A stretch of DNA of 64,000 nucleotides from Prochlorococcus sp. MIT 0604 (GCF_000757845.1 NZ_CP007753.1:310001-374000), one strand, 5' to 3'. Counted from the first letter of the stretch, positions 51,740 through 60,532 are shown. Numbers and translations: made by a program. Notes: generated by a model not told the origin, from the letters alone.

Positions 51740-52522
51740 TTGCAAAAAGAACTCGATTATAAAGAAAATCAACAATTTCATTTTAATATTATTGTCCCAG
51801 TTTTTAATTCCGAAAAATATTTAGAAAAGTGTATTAATTCAATAATTAAGCAATCATATAAAAATTTTACAGTAAAAATAGTTGATGATTGCTCTACTGA
51901 TTCCACTTTTGAAATAGCGTCTAAGATATGTGCAAATTATAAAAATTTTGATGTTTTCACGAACTCAAGGAGACTAGGAGCATTAAATAATATTTCTAAA
52001 TTGCTTGGATTTAGTGTTAAAGATCCTTCTAATACTATTGATATATTGATTGATGGAGATGACTATCTATATAGCGGTGATGTTCTAAGTATTATTTGTG
52101 AAAAGTATTTAAAAACTAATTGCTTAATAACTTATGGGTCACATTTGTCATCAAAAGGTGTTCAAGGGAAAAAATATCCATGGCTTATAAGAAACTTTAA
52201 TTTATATAGAAAATATTTCTGGTATGCATCTCATCTAAGAACATTTAGGCATGATTTATGGTTGTCTTTAAATCCAAATGATTTATTAGATAAAAACGGA
52301 AAATATTTCAGTGTTGCATGGGATTTAGCAATAATGTTCCCAATGCTAGAAATGGCAGGAAATCGGCAAGAGTTCATGCAGGATTTATTGTATGTTTATA
52401 ATGATCAAAATCCTATAAGCGATCATAAGATTAGAAGAAAAGAGCAATTATTAGCAGCAAAAGAAATAAGAAGAAAAAAGAGATACAAGGAGAAAACTTT
52501 TCTTAAAGTTTGTTATTTATAA
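51740..52522 (+). CDS. Family 2 glycosyltransferase
   Basis: 260 residues, TTG start. FNIIVPVFNSEKYLEKCINS, KIVDDCSTDSTFEIAS and the catalytic metal-binding DILIDGDDYLYSGD define a GT-A fold glycosyltransferase. The Lys/Arg-rich C-terminus follows. Donor and acceptor unknown. It is isolated from other polysaccharide genes. Confidence 0.88.
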   Translation: MQKELDYKENQQFHFNIIVPVFNSEKYLEKCINSIIKQSYKNFTVKIVDDCSTDSTFEIASKICANYKNFDVFTNSRRLGALNNISKLLGFSVKDPSNTIDILIDGDDYLYSGDVLSIICEKYLKTNCLITYGSHLSSKGVQGKKYPWLIRNFNLYRKYFWYASHLRTFRHDLWLSLNPNDLLDKNGKYFSVAWDLAIMFPMLEMAGNRQEFMQDLLYVYNDQNPISDHKIRRKEQLLAAKEIRRKKRYKEKTFLKVCYL

Positions 52523-52539
52523 AAAAGAACATTTTTTAA

Positions 52540-52734
52540 CTATATTTTCCAATTAATTAATGAAAAGATTAGTTCAAAAAAACTTAATTTTTTGATTTTA
52601 TTTTTAGAGTTTTTGCATTGAGTTGGGCGAGTTAAATCTCTATAAAATTTACGAGTTATTTTATCTTCTTTCTCATTAGGCCAAAGTAAGTCTGAGCACT
52701 CTCCATATTCTTTTTTATATCTTTCTTTATTCAA
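52540..52734 (-). CDS. Hypothetical protein (64 aa)
   Basis: Starts with TTG, MNKERYKKEYGECSDLLWPN, then EKEDKITRKFYRDLTRPTQC and a basic, hydrophobic C-terminus. The N-terminal half looks conserved. Family not recognised. Confidence 0.5.
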   Translation of the reverse strand: MNKERYKKEYGECSDLLWPNEKEDKITRKFYRDLTRPTQCKNSKNKIKKLSFFELIFSLINWKI

Positions 52735-52824
52735 GTGTTTTTTTATATCGTAATAATTTAAATTTTACTTATTGCAAATGCTTGAAAGTGATGTTTATTG
52801 AATTTGTGTATTTATTTTAAATTT

Positions 52825-52914
52825 ATGCTTATTAATCTTTCAACTTTAATTTTTACATTATTATCTCCTTTACTTATTGTTGCAGTAATAGTATCTGTTT
52901 ACTTATTTCATTAG
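52825..52914 (+). CDS. 29-residue membrane peptide
   Basis: MLINLSTLIFTLLSPLLIVA then VIVSVYLFH: almost wholly hydrophobic, one membrane helix. Tiny, so the call rests on composition and a clean start and stop. Confidence 0.45.
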   Translation: MLINLSTLIFTLLSPLLIVAVIVSVYLFH

Positions 52915-52943
52915 GAATTATTTATCAAATAAACTTAATTGAT

Positions 52944-53039
52944 TTAAGGGTGTATGATGCCTACTTTTTCTAATGCAAATGATAAAACTGCAATTAAAGC
53001 CATTAGTGTTAAGATCTTGTTCTTTTTGATGAAATCCAT
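52944..53039 (-). CDS. 31-residue membrane peptide
   Basis: MDFIKKNKILTLMALIAVLS then FALEKVGIIHP: a basic start, one helix and a polar end. Convergent with the previous peptide. Family unknown. Confidence 0.5.
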   Translation of the reverse strand: MDFIKKNKILTLMALIAVLSFALEKVGIIHP

Positions 53040-53113
53040 AATGCATATTAATAATCTATTTATTAAATTCTTATATAAAATAATGAATAATTAAAATTAT
53101 TATAACAATTAAG

Positions 53114-53215
53114 ATGGAACCCATATATTTAGGAGATTTAATTCCCTCAATAGCTTCTTATAAAAAGATTATTGAAAAATATAATAAAGGTATAAAAGAA
53201 GGGGAATTTCATTAA
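53114..53215 (+). CDS. 33-residue soluble peptide
   Basis: MEPIYLGDLIPSIASYKKII then EKYNKGIKEGEFH. Its TAA is followed in frame by EPIGGDFNYPDW and a second TAA at 53252-53254, which reads like protein, so a longer ancestral form is possible. Family unknown. Confidence 0.5.
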   Translation: MEPIYLGDLIPSIASYKKIIEKYNKGIKEGEFH

Positions 53216-53254
53216 GAACCTATTGGCGGAGATTTTAATTACCCTGATTGGTAA

Positions 53255-53843
53255 ATATGCTTAATACAAAAATAACTTTTGCCTTGGCAGATTGTATTAG
53301 AGAGTAGCGCAAGTGCCGTTATAAGAATCCTTAAATTGATAAGTGTGTAAAATTTGTTAAGTGGAAAATGGAAGATTATAAACTTTTCATAGTGAAAAAG
53401 AATAATTGAATCTATTTTTTGCTCTATGAATCTGAATAACTAAGAATTATAGACTTTAATTTTTATATTTATCTTTAAAAAACAAGGGATCATTAAAATC
53501 CTCTTACAAATCAAGAAAAAAGTAAATCAGCATATTTACGGATTTACTGAAAATATAAAAAGGAGTAATTTATAAATGTTGAGTTCGGAGGCAATCTAAA
53601 TGATTGATAGTCCGCCTGAAATTTAGCAAATTCCAAAATATAGGAAGCGTATTCCTGAGAATGGGATTATTCGAAAATTAAAGTTCAATCAATTAGTCTG
53701 ATAAGACTTCGCTTTATAATTACTAGCGACAATAGGGACTTAAATTATCGAGAGAAATCCCCGAATTCACGTATTATAGGTTTATGAGTAAATAAACTTT
53801 AAAATATGTAATTTTATATCCTGTAAGAAGGAAATCAAATATT
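53255..53843 (+). ncRNA. Hairpin-rich non-coding region, candidate ncRNA
   Basis: No credible ORF. Visible stems: AGTAAATC/GATTTACT (53521-53548), CGGA/TCCG (53587-53615 approx.), AGGAA/TTCCT (53642-53656), TCGCT/AGCGA (53709-53729), GGGA/TCCC (53735-53761). The region ends in a strong terminator at 53844. It does not match tmRNA, RNase P RNA or SRP RNA landmarks. Strand and promoter are inferred from the terminator. Confidence 0.4.
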
Positions 53844-53873
53844 AAAAAGGACTGTACAAGCAGTCCTTTTTTT
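53844..53873 (+). terminator. Intrinsic terminator
   Basis: Hairpin AAAAAGGACTG / CAGTCCTTTTT with TACAAG loop and a run of seven T. The strongest plus-strand terminator in the region, yet no recognised protein gene is just upstream, which is the main reason to suspect an RNA gene. Confidence 0.9.
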
Positions 53874-53948
53874 GTTTAACAAATTTCTTCTAAACTAGAC
53901 TTCTTTTTGGATAATATGGGTTAATAAAGTGATAAAAAATATTTCAAA

Positions 53949-54899
53949 ATGAAAGATCAAGTCTTGTTTCCAAAAATTGAAGTACGTGAAAAGGGTTTTT
54001 TACAAGTAAGTGATATTCATACTATTTATTGGGAAAGATCTGGTAATCCAAAAGGCAAAAAAATTCTTGTTATTCATGGAGGTCCAGGAGGAGGAAGTCA
54101 AACAAGATATAGAAGATACTTTGACCCGGATAAATTCGATATCATTCAATTTGACCAAAGAGGTTGCGGTTCTTCAACTCCTTTCTCCGAATTAAAAGAA
54201 AATACGACCAATCATTTAGTTGATGATATTGAGAAATTAAGGGTCCTTTTAAAAATAGATAGTTGGCATTTGTTTGGAGGATCTTGGGGCTCAACACTTT
54301 CACTGATATATGCGATTAAAAATCCCTCAAGAGTTATCAGCTTAACTTTGCGAGGAATATTTTTATGTAGAAAGTTTGAATTATTGTGGTTCTATCAATA
54401 TGGTGCAAGTGAAATATTCCCCGATGAATTTGAAGAATATATTTCTGTAATACCAAAAGAAGAAAGAAATGATTTAATAAGTTCTTTTTATAAATATCTA
54501 ACATCTTCAGATCCGAATCTTAGATCAAAAGCAGCAGCAGCTTGGACAAAATGGGAACTCTCAACAAGTCATTTAATAAATAAAAAATTTGATTTTGATA
54601 AGTCTGAAGTTAATTCTTTTTCAGATGCCTTTGCAAGGATCGAGTGTCATTATTTTATTAATAATATTTTCTTAGAAGATGATTTTATTTTGAACAATAT
54701 AAAAACAATAGAGTCGATTCCAACAAAAATAATTCAGGGTAGGTATGACGTTGTATGTCCTGTTAGGAGTGCTTGGGATCTAAATAAGAAATTAAAGAAT
54801 TCTGAATTAATTATTGTTGATGATGCTGGTCATTCAATGAGTGAAAAAGGTATTACTATCGAACTAATAAAAGCTGTAAAAGGAATTCAAAATCTCTAA
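53949..54899 (+). CDS. pip: Proline iminopeptidase
   Basis: 316-residue alpha/beta hydrolase that releases N-terminal proline. Seen: LVIHGGPGGGSQTRYRRYFD (oxyanion HGGPGG), FDQRGCGSSTPFSE, the nucleophile in HLFGGSWGSTLSLIYA, Asp in IIQGRYDVVCPV and His in VDDAGHSMSEKG. Length and motifs are those of the S33 Pip family. It may aid peptide recycling. Confidence 0.95.
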   Translation: MKDQVLFPKIEVREKGFLQVSDIHTIYWERSGNPKGKKILVIHGGPGGGSQTRYRRYFDPDKFDIIQFDQRGCGSSTPFSELKENTTNHLVDDIEKLRVLLKIDSWHLFGGSWGSTLSLIYAIKNPSRVISLTLRGIFLCRKFELLWFYQYGASEIFPDEFEEYISVIPKEERNDLISSFYKYLTSSDPNLRSKAAAAWTKWELSTSHLINKKFDFDKSEVNSFSDAFARIECHYFINNIFLEDDFILNNIKTIESIPTKIIQGRYDVVCPVRSAWDLNKKLKNSELIIVDDAGHSMSEKGITIELIKAVKGIQNL

Positions 54900-54921
54900 A
54901 AGAGAGAATATCCTTTAAAAA

Positions 54922-55095
54922 TTAAAGGCCATTATCTTCAATATTTTGTGCAATACTCCTAAGAAGTTCGACGATATCAGAATCTTCGCATTTAGTATCT
55001 TCTTTGAGCAAAATGCACTCGTCTCTAATACTTACATTAGTACTCCACCATATACCTGAACTATTGGTATCGTCCCATTCAAATCTTCCAGACAT
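54922..55095 (-). CDS. Acidic small protein (57 aa)
   Basis: MSGRFEWDDTNSSGIWWSTN then VSIRDECILLKEDTKCEDSD and ELLRSIAQNIEDNGL. Soluble, acidic, two cysteines. It looks conserved (WDDTNSSGIWW) but the family is unknown. Convergent with pip. Confidence 0.65.
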   Translation of the reverse strand: MSGRFEWDDTNSSGIWWSTNVSIRDECILLKEDTKCEDSDIVELLRSIAQNIEDNGL

Positions 55096-55223
55096 AATTA
55101 ATAAAATCTAATAAATACATTAAAGCTTGCATTAGCTCATCGTGGATTTATATATTTAATTTCAAAATTTAAAAAAATTTCCTAGGCGCAAAAAAGGAAT
55201 CTAGAAATTTCTGACAATAAAAT

Positions 55224-56720
55224 TTAGAAATCTAATTTCAATTCGTATTGTTTTTCCTTTTCCTCAGAAAAAGTTTTTTTATTATTTATATTTTTTCTAA
55301 GCCTTTTTCTAGAGCCATGCTTTAAATAAATTTCTTTTGAGATATCCCAATATCCATCCTTTTTTGTGATTTCCTGGATTTTCTTCTTTGCAGTTTTAGT
55401 GCTATTTGGGATGTCAATTATTGGTCTTATGTAATTAATTTGTTCATATTCTTCTTTATTAAATCTAGATAATAGCCATGGTTCATGAATGAAATTAAGT
55501 GTTATATTCTTTAATTCTGGTATCCATTTTTTTATAAATTTTCCTTGAGGATCATGATCTTTTCCCTGCTTAATAGGATTATAAATTCTATTGGTATTTA
55601 TAGAAGTAGTTCCAGATTGCATTTGGCATTGGTTCCAATGTATTCCAGGCTCATAATCTACAAATTTATTTGCTAATTCAGAACCTGAATCTTGCCATGG
55701 TAGCCATAAATTATAGCTAGCAAAAGACATTAACATCGCTCTCATCCTGAAGTTAATCCATCCATTGAAATTTAATGAACGCATACATGCATCTATAAAA
55801 GGAAAGCCCGTATTACCTGAACTCCATGAATAAAGTAATTCATTATTTTTTTCTCTAATATTTTTAAAAAAAGGATGGTATTCCCTAAACTCAAGTTCTG
55901 GTTCACTTTCAAGTTTCTGAATAAAATGACAATGCCAAGTTAATCTGCTTTTTAACATCCTGGAATTATTGTTTTTTGATATATTTGTCTTTTTAAATAT
56001 TTCTTTTAATGAAATGCATCCCCAACTAATGTATGGGGATAGTCTTGTACAACTATCAAATGATTTTTCTGGGCTAGATATATCTTTTGAATAAGAATCT
56101 AATTTATTACTAAAGAAGTATTGTATTCTCTCTAAACCTTTCTTTCTTCCACCTTGCATTCTCCCTGGACAAGTTTCTTTTTTAAAGGTAAAAATTTCGT
56201 CTGAGGGTATTTCTCCAATATTAAAGTTAATAGAATTAATTCTTAATGGAGCTTTAAGTAAGTTTTTTTCGGAATTTTCTTGCCATTTTTTAGACCAATT
56301 ATTCCTATCTAAATTTCCTCTAAAAACTGAAAATTGTAGAAATTCCCTCCAAATAATATTTTTGCTTAAAGCCCATTCTCTTACTTTTTGATCTCTTTTA
56401 TAAGTAAGCCAATCTCCGGTTTCTTGATGGCTAAAGATACCTTTGATTTTAAATTTTGTACTAATTTCATCAAAAATATTAATAACATTGCCAGTCCTAA
56501 TAATTAATGGTTGTCCAATCTCAGCAAGTGCATTTCTTAAATCTATTAAACTTTCTTTGCAAAATTGCCATTGTCTATCTGAATGAGTATTTTGGCTCCA
56601 AATATCTAACTCAATAATATAAATAGGTAAAATATCATTATCTTTTATAGCCTCACAGAGAGCTTCGTTATCAAAGATTCTTAAATCTTTCTTAAACCAT
56701 AAGATATTTATTTCTTTCAT
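55224..56720 (-). CDS. DNA photolyase/cryptochrome family protein
   Basis: 498 residues. N-terminal INILWFKKDLRIFDNEALCE (antenna domain), the FAD-binding half with SRLTWHCHFIQKLE, PFIDACMRSLNFNGWINFRM and ALYNLWLP-like segment, and IHWNQCQMQSGTTSINTNRI near the end. Repairs UV-made pyrimidine dimers with blue light, useful in surface water. Class (CPD photolyase or cryptochrome-like) is not settled by sequence alone. Confidence 0.92.
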   Translation of the reverse strand: MKEINILWFKKDLRIFDNEALCEAIKDNDILPIYIIELDIWSQNTHSDRQWQFCKESLIDLRNALAEIGQPLIIRTGNVINIFDEISTKFKIKGIFSHQETGDWLTYKRDQKVREWALSKNIIWREFLQFSVFRGNLDRNNWSKKWQENSEKNLLKAPLRINSINFNIGEIPSDEIFTFKKETCPGRMQGGRKKGLERIQYFFSNKLDSYSKDISSPEKSFDSCTRLSPYISWGCISLKEIFKKTNISKNNNSRMLKSRLTWHCHFIQKLESEPELEFREYHPFFKNIREKNNELLYSWSSGNTGFPFIDACMRSLNFNGWINFRMRAMLMSFASYNLWLPWQDSGSELANKFVDYEPGIHWNQCQMQSGTTSINTNRIYNPIKQGKDHDPQGKFIKKWIPELKNITLNFIHEPWLLSRFNKEEYEQINYIRPIIDIPNSTKTAKKKIQEITKKDGYWDISKEIYLKHGSRKRLRKNINNKKTFSEEKEKQYELKLDF

Positions 56721-56807
56721 AAATTTTTTGTTTTAATCCTAGAAAACTAAGATTAAGTTTGTAGGTAAAAAATATAAAAAATTTTAGAATAACTAAAAAT
56801 CAAAAAA

Positions 56808-57431
56808 ATGAAAATAACAAAAAAACTTTGGGAGGATAATTATGAGATTGCTTTACTAAGTTTAAATACAAAATTTGTTCAAGGTCTAAAGAATGGAAGT
56901 CTCCCTAAAAATATATTTCAAGAATATTTAGCTCAAGATTATTTCTTTTTAGAGACTTTTGCTAAGGCTTATGGTCTTGCTGTTTCCAAATCAAAAGATA
57001 AGTACTCAATAAGGAAGTTAAGTGAACTTTTAATGGGTGTTTCAGAGGAGTTAATACTTCATGAAACGTATGCAAAAGAATGGGATATTGATTTGTCTAA
57101 TAACTATATAAAAAAAGCTACTAAAAATTATACAGATTTTCTTGATAATACTTCCAAAAAACTTAGCTCCGTTGAAATAATGTTTGCAATGACTCCATGT
57201 ATGCGACTTTATTCTTGGATAGGAAAAAGGTTGTATAAGGAGGATTTTGACATTAAATATAAAGAATGGATAATTACTTATTCTGATGAGAGCTTTGAAA
57301 AGCTAGCAGATTCACTTGAAAATCTTATTGAGACTAATAAAGAAACATATGATATTAATCAGGCTAAATATTTATACAGGAGAGCTATGGAATTGGAGTT
57401 AGATTTTTTTAATGCATATTCAGATTTCTAA
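56808..57431 (+). CDS. tenA: TenA family protein
   Basis: 207-residue helical protein. Features: LAQDYFFLETFAKAYGLAVS with the active-site Asp44, and FAMTPCMRLYSWIGKRL with the catalytic Cys131. TenA recycles aminopyrimidine from degraded thiamine. It is followed by thiD, which phosphorylates the product, so the pair forms a pyrimidine-salvage unit. The presence of the Cys suggests TenA_C rather than TenA_E. Confidence 0.92.
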   Translation: MKITKKLWEDNYEIALLSLNTKFVQGLKNGSLPKNIFQEYLAQDYFFLETFAKAYGLAVSKSKDKYSIRKLSELLMGVSEELILHETYAKEWDIDLSNNYIKKATKNYTDFLDNTSKKLSSVEIMFAMTPCMRLYSWIGKRLYKEDFDIKYKEWIITYSDESFEKLADSLENLIETNKETYDINQAKYLYRRAMELELDFFNAYSDF

Positions 57432-57482
57432 TTTAAATTTAGAATATTTTTATGATATTGATAAATCTTTGTTTGTTAAACT

Positions 57483-58262
57483 ATGTATTCTAAAATTGCA
57501 CTTTCAATAGGTGGTAGTGACTCCGGGGGTGGAGCAGGCATACAGGCTGACTTGAGAACTTTTATGGCCCTTAAAGTACATGGATGTTCTGTTATTACAT
57601 GTATTACTGCGCAAAATAGTATAGAGGTGAAATGCGTTGAGCCGGTAGATAAGAATACTTTATTAAGTCAGTTCGATACTTTATTTGCTGATTTTGGTAT
57701 TGATGCCTTAAAAACTGGAATGTTATTAAATGAAAGGATAATTAATGATACTGTTTCAAAATTAAATAAATATAAAATAACCAAAATTATTGACCCAGTA
57801 ATGGTTTCAAGAACTGGTTCAAAATTACTAGAAGATTCTGCGATTAATGCTTATAAAAAACTCTTATTACCAATTGCGGATTTGGTAACTCCAAATATTT
57901 ATGAAGCAAATCTACTTTCTGGTTTAGAAATAAAGAGTAAAGAAGATATCGAAAATTCCGCAAGAAATATTATTGGTCTTGGAGCTAAAGCTGTACTTAT
58001 AAAAGGTGGCGGTTTGAAAGATATGAAAGGGCAGGATTTTTTTCTTGACTTAAATGGTAGAAAAGAGTGGCTCTTTAATAATTTTATAAATACAAAAAAT
58101 ACCCACGGTAGCGGCTGTACTTTGAGTGCTGCTATTTGTGGTTACAAGGCTTTAGGTTTTGGTCTACTTGATTCCATACAAAAAGCAAAATTATTTGTTG
58201 AGAAATCTTTAGAAAATTCTTATAAAATAGGATCTGGTCCTGGTCCCTTAGGCCATCATTAA
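57483..58262 (+). CDS. thiD: Hydroxymethylpyrimidine/phosphomethylpyrimidine kinase
   Basis: 259 residues. LSIGGSDSGGGAGIQADLRT at the N-terminus, TCITAQNSIEVKCVEPV, DALKTGMLLNERII and the ATP/catalytic region NTKNTHGSGCTLSAAICGYK are those of ThiD. Converts HMP to HMP-PP for thiamine synthesis. Downstream of tenA by 51 bp. No TPP riboswitch seen ahead of the pair. Confidence 0.96.
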   Translation: MYSKIALSIGGSDSGGGAGIQADLRTFMALKVHGCSVITCITAQNSIEVKCVEPVDKNTLLSQFDTLFADFGIDALKTGMLLNERIINDTVSKLNKYKITKIIDPVMVSRTGSKLLEDSAINAYKKLLLPIADLVTPNIYEANLLSGLEIKSKEDIENSARNIIGLGAKAVLIKGGGLKDMKGQDFFLDLNGRKEWLFNNFINTKNTHGSGCTLSAAICGYKALGFGLLDSIQKAKLFVEKSLENSYKIGSGPGPLGHH

Positions 58263-58280
58263 TTATTTATAAAAGTGGAG

Positions 58281-58466
58281 TTAGAACCACCATTTTCTAT
58301 AGGGCTTTTTTAAAAATAAGATTTCTTCAGTCTCCCATCCTCCCTCCAACCACTCAAGATGCTCAAGTAATAAAGACTCACTTTCCCTTTTGCTTAATTG
58401 CCCAATTCTATTAGCAATACCATCGAACCTTACTTTCATCAATTCCTCAATCTTGATGTTATTCAT
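58281..58466 (-). CDS. Small conserved hypothetical protein (61 aa)
   Basis: MNNIKIEELMKVRFDGIANR then IGQLSKRESESLLLEHLEWL and KKPYRKWWF. Soluble helical protein of a type found in cyanobacteria near other genes; family not named. Convergent with thiD. Confidence 0.65.
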   Translation of the reverse strand: MNNIKIEELMKVRFDGIANRIGQLSKRESESLLLEHLEWLEGGWETEEILFLKKPYRKWWF

Positions 58467-58648
58467 AGGTTAAATAATAAATTTTTTCTACTCTTACTTG
58501 TATACATTTTCTTGTCAACGATTTAATTTTATTTGTTTACTAGCAGTTCTTTAATATGTATTAAATACAACTTTTTAAAATAGATAGTAATTAAGACTTA
58601 TTCACATAGATTTAATTAAAGACTAATTTATATAAAAATACTTTAACT

Positions 58649-58792
58649 ATGAATAAAGAAGAAACTGCAAAGCAAAAAACCATTTTAAATGTAGGCTATT
58701 GTGAAACGACCTCTGAATGGCTCAATAGAATCATTACTGATCTGGCAGATGAAAATAAAAATTTTGTAGATTTGTCAGTTATTTGTGCTTAA
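58649..58792 (+). CDS. Small hypothetical protein (47 aa)
   Basis: MNKEETAKQKTILNVGYCET then TSEWLNRIITDLADENKNFV. Soluble; helical second half. Family unknown. Ends 80 bp before the disrupted cupin gene. Confidence 0.55.
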   Translation: MNKEETAKQKTILNVGYCETTSEWLNRIITDLADENKNFVDLSVICA

Positions 58793-58872
58793 TTTTTTAG
58801 AAAATATAGTTTATTTTGAGTTTTTTTCAGTTGCTTTTAAGTGTAAGAGAAATTTAAAAGATATTTTGTGAT

Positions 58873-59340
58873 GTGAATCCTAATAAAAAAAACATAGAAA
58901 TAATTAAACAATTCAATTTATCTCCTCATCCTGAGGGTGGATGGTTTAGAGAGATAGTGAGGAGTGAGAATTCTCTAATAAGGGAAGATGGTCAAAGTAG
59001 AAACTTTATTACGGGAATTTATTATCTTTTGGAGAGAGACGCAAAAAGTGCTTGGCACAGAGTAAAAAATGCTGATGAAATTTGGATTTATTTAAGGGGC
59101 GATCCTCTGAATTTATGGTGCCTAGATAATGATAATAAGTTAATAAGAAATTTAATTTTAGATTCCAATAATCCAGTAGAAATGATCCCATCCGGATATT
59201 GGTAAGCTGCAAAAAGTAAAGGCGAATTTACTTTAGTGAGTTGTTGTGTTGGCCCGGGCTTTGATTTTAAGGATTTTGAATTACTCAGAAATACAAATCA
59301 TACTTCTAGATTGGATAAAGCAATTAATGATCTTATTTGA
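58873..59340 (+). pseudogene. Cupin (DUF985) gene with in-frame stop
   Basis: The first 110 codons encode a clear DUF985 cupin: FNLSPHPEGGWFREIVRS, GIYYLLERDAKSAWHRVKNA with the metal-site His, DEIWIYLRGDPLNLWCL and MIPSGYW. A TAA follows at 59203-59205; the same frame then continues AAKSKGEFTLVSCCVGPGFD FKDFEL to a TGA at 59338-59340. DUF985 proteins normally have a residue between the W and AA, so CAA-to-TAA (Gln to stop) is the simple explanation. No frame shift. It starts with GTG. The intact downstream frame argues for a recent change or a sequencing error. Confidence 0.85.
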
Positions 59341-59410
59341 GACATTTTTTTGTTTATATTTTTTAAATTATCCTCTAGATTTATAAGGCTACTCAATCAA
59401 TCTATATTTA

Positions 59411-59788
59411 ATGAATCAAAATTCTGTCAAAACAATTGGTATTAATGATGAACCAAGAAAAGATTCATACTTAGTATATGTAAATCAGGCTGATGGATTA
59501 AAAGGCATCCTTAAAAGGGATTTTGATGAATGGTCGAATTTTGATGGTTGGGAAAGTATTTCAGTTCAGCAATGGATTTTTTCTAAAGCTTTAGAGGTTT
59601 TCAAAGGTAAGAAAATTGATATTAAATGCGACTGTTGTGAACATAATGATTTAATCCCAAATGATTTTGAGAGTATTAAAAAAGAAAAATGTTTTGGTAA
59701 AAAAAGTGCTTACATGATTGAAAAAGTTGTAGATGAAATTGTATTAGCAAAGGCAAGAAGAGAAAGTGATGGAACATATTCTGCGTAA
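59411..59788 (+). CDS. Hypothetical protein (125 aa)
   Basis: MNQNSVKTIGINDEPRKDSY then LVYVNQADGLKGILKRDFDE, with an IDIKCDCCEHNDLIPNDF segment holding three close cysteines (CDCC) and a later KCFGKK, possibly a metal or redox site. The helical C-terminus has KARRESDGTYSA. Not recognised. Confidence 0.65.
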   Translation: MNQNSVKTIGINDEPRKDSYLVYVNQADGLKGILKRDFDEWSNFDGWESISVQQWIFSKALEVFKGKKIDIKCDCCEHNDLIPNDFESIKKEKCFGKKSAYMIEKVVDEIVLAKARRESDGTYSA

Positions 59789-59824
59789 GATTCATAAATA
59801 TCTATGGAGTGAAAAATCTATTAT

Positions 59825-60007
59825 TTACCAGTGAAAATTATCAGAAGAACCAATCGTTAAATTTCTAGTGGAAATCTTATGGAATTTAAAGTGTACCGAA
59901 TCACTGAACTCCTTTTCATCCGAGTAATTCACAAGATCTACTGGATCGATGTTTTCATCGAACCATGCATCATATTCAATATGGTTTGGTTCAGCAAAAT
60001 AGCCCAT
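59825..60007 (-). CDS. Acidic hypothetical protein (60 aa)
   Basis: MGYFAEPNHIEYDAWFDENI then DPVDLVNYSDEKEFSDSVHF. Soluble and acidic. Two other open frames in the area lack such composition. Convergent with the 125-residue gene. Confidence 0.5.
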   Translation of the reverse strand: MGYFAEPNHIEYDAWFDENIDPVDLVNYSDEKEFSDSVHFKFHKISTRNLTIGSSDNFHW

Positions 60008-60147
60008 ATCCAATTAATAGCTTCCAAAAAACGTATAAACGGTACATGCGATACCAAATTAAAATTCTTAATTTTTAGATAATCTATATTTTTAACTTTT
60101 TCATCAAGATTAGTTGCTAAAAAGATAAGAGAAATATCTATAAATTC

Positions 60148-60501
60148 ATGTCTCTCGATACATCCATGGTTTCTATCCATCCCCACTTCACAATCAAGGA
60201 TGGGAAGATGGACCAGTGCATAGCTCTTTTAGAAGAAATTTTGGTACTGACAAAATCTAATGAACCTGACTGCCTTTTTTTTAATATCACTACATGCGGC
60301 CCAAATAAGGCTTATGTAAGAGAGGCATATAAAGATGGTGCCGCTGCTTTATTTCATCTCAAAAATATGGGACATGTGATTCCCCAGCTTTTTGAAGTGT
60401 CAGATATTACTGTGCAGGTCCATGGCCCAGCTAAGGAGATTGAACCCTTGAAGGAAATACTCCCTGAAGCTGATTTCTATGAAGCAATATCTGGATTCTG
60501 A
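60148..60501 (+). CDS. ABM-domain (YgiN-like) monooxygenase-fold protein
   Basis: 117 residues. MDQCIALLEEILVLTKSNEP, then CLFFNITTCGPNKAYVREAY and FHLKNMGHVIPQLFEVSDI follow the antibiotic-biosynthesis-monooxygenase (dimeric alpha/beta barrel) pattern. Such proteins act on quinones or small reactive molecules. First of three neighbouring small proteins that may share this fold. Confidence 0.75.
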   Translation: MSLDTSMVSIHPHFTIKDGKMDQCIALLEEILVLTKSNEPDCLFFNITTCGPNKAYVREAYKDGAAALFHLKNMGHVIPQLFEVSDITVQVHGPAKEIEPLKEILPEADFYEAISGF

Positions 60502-60512
60502 TAAAGGTTATT

Positions 60513-60527
60513 TTATTGACAGTCGAT
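60513..60527 (+). repeat. 15-nt upstream repeat, copy 1
   Basis: TTATTGACAGTCGAT, repeated exactly at 60981-60995. Contains TTGACA, a possible -35 box. It lies 12 bp after the ABM stop and ahead of a terminator-like hairpin. Confidence 0.7.
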
Positions 60528-60532
60528 CGATT

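Noticed and set aside
53255-53843. Two-piece tmRNA or RNase P RNA in the hairpin-rich block
   Set aside because: No tag-peptide reading frame, T-arm or RNase P core such as GAGGAAAGTC; recorded only as a candidate ncRNA.
56721-56807. Possible TPP riboswitch ahead of tenA-thiD
   Set aside because: The conserved CUGAGA and ACCUGA segments are absent and the leader is too short.
59879-60186. Two overlapping open frames (plus 59879-60082, minus 59938-60186)
   Set aside because: They conflict with the better 60-residue minus frame and the ABM start, and their composition is poor.
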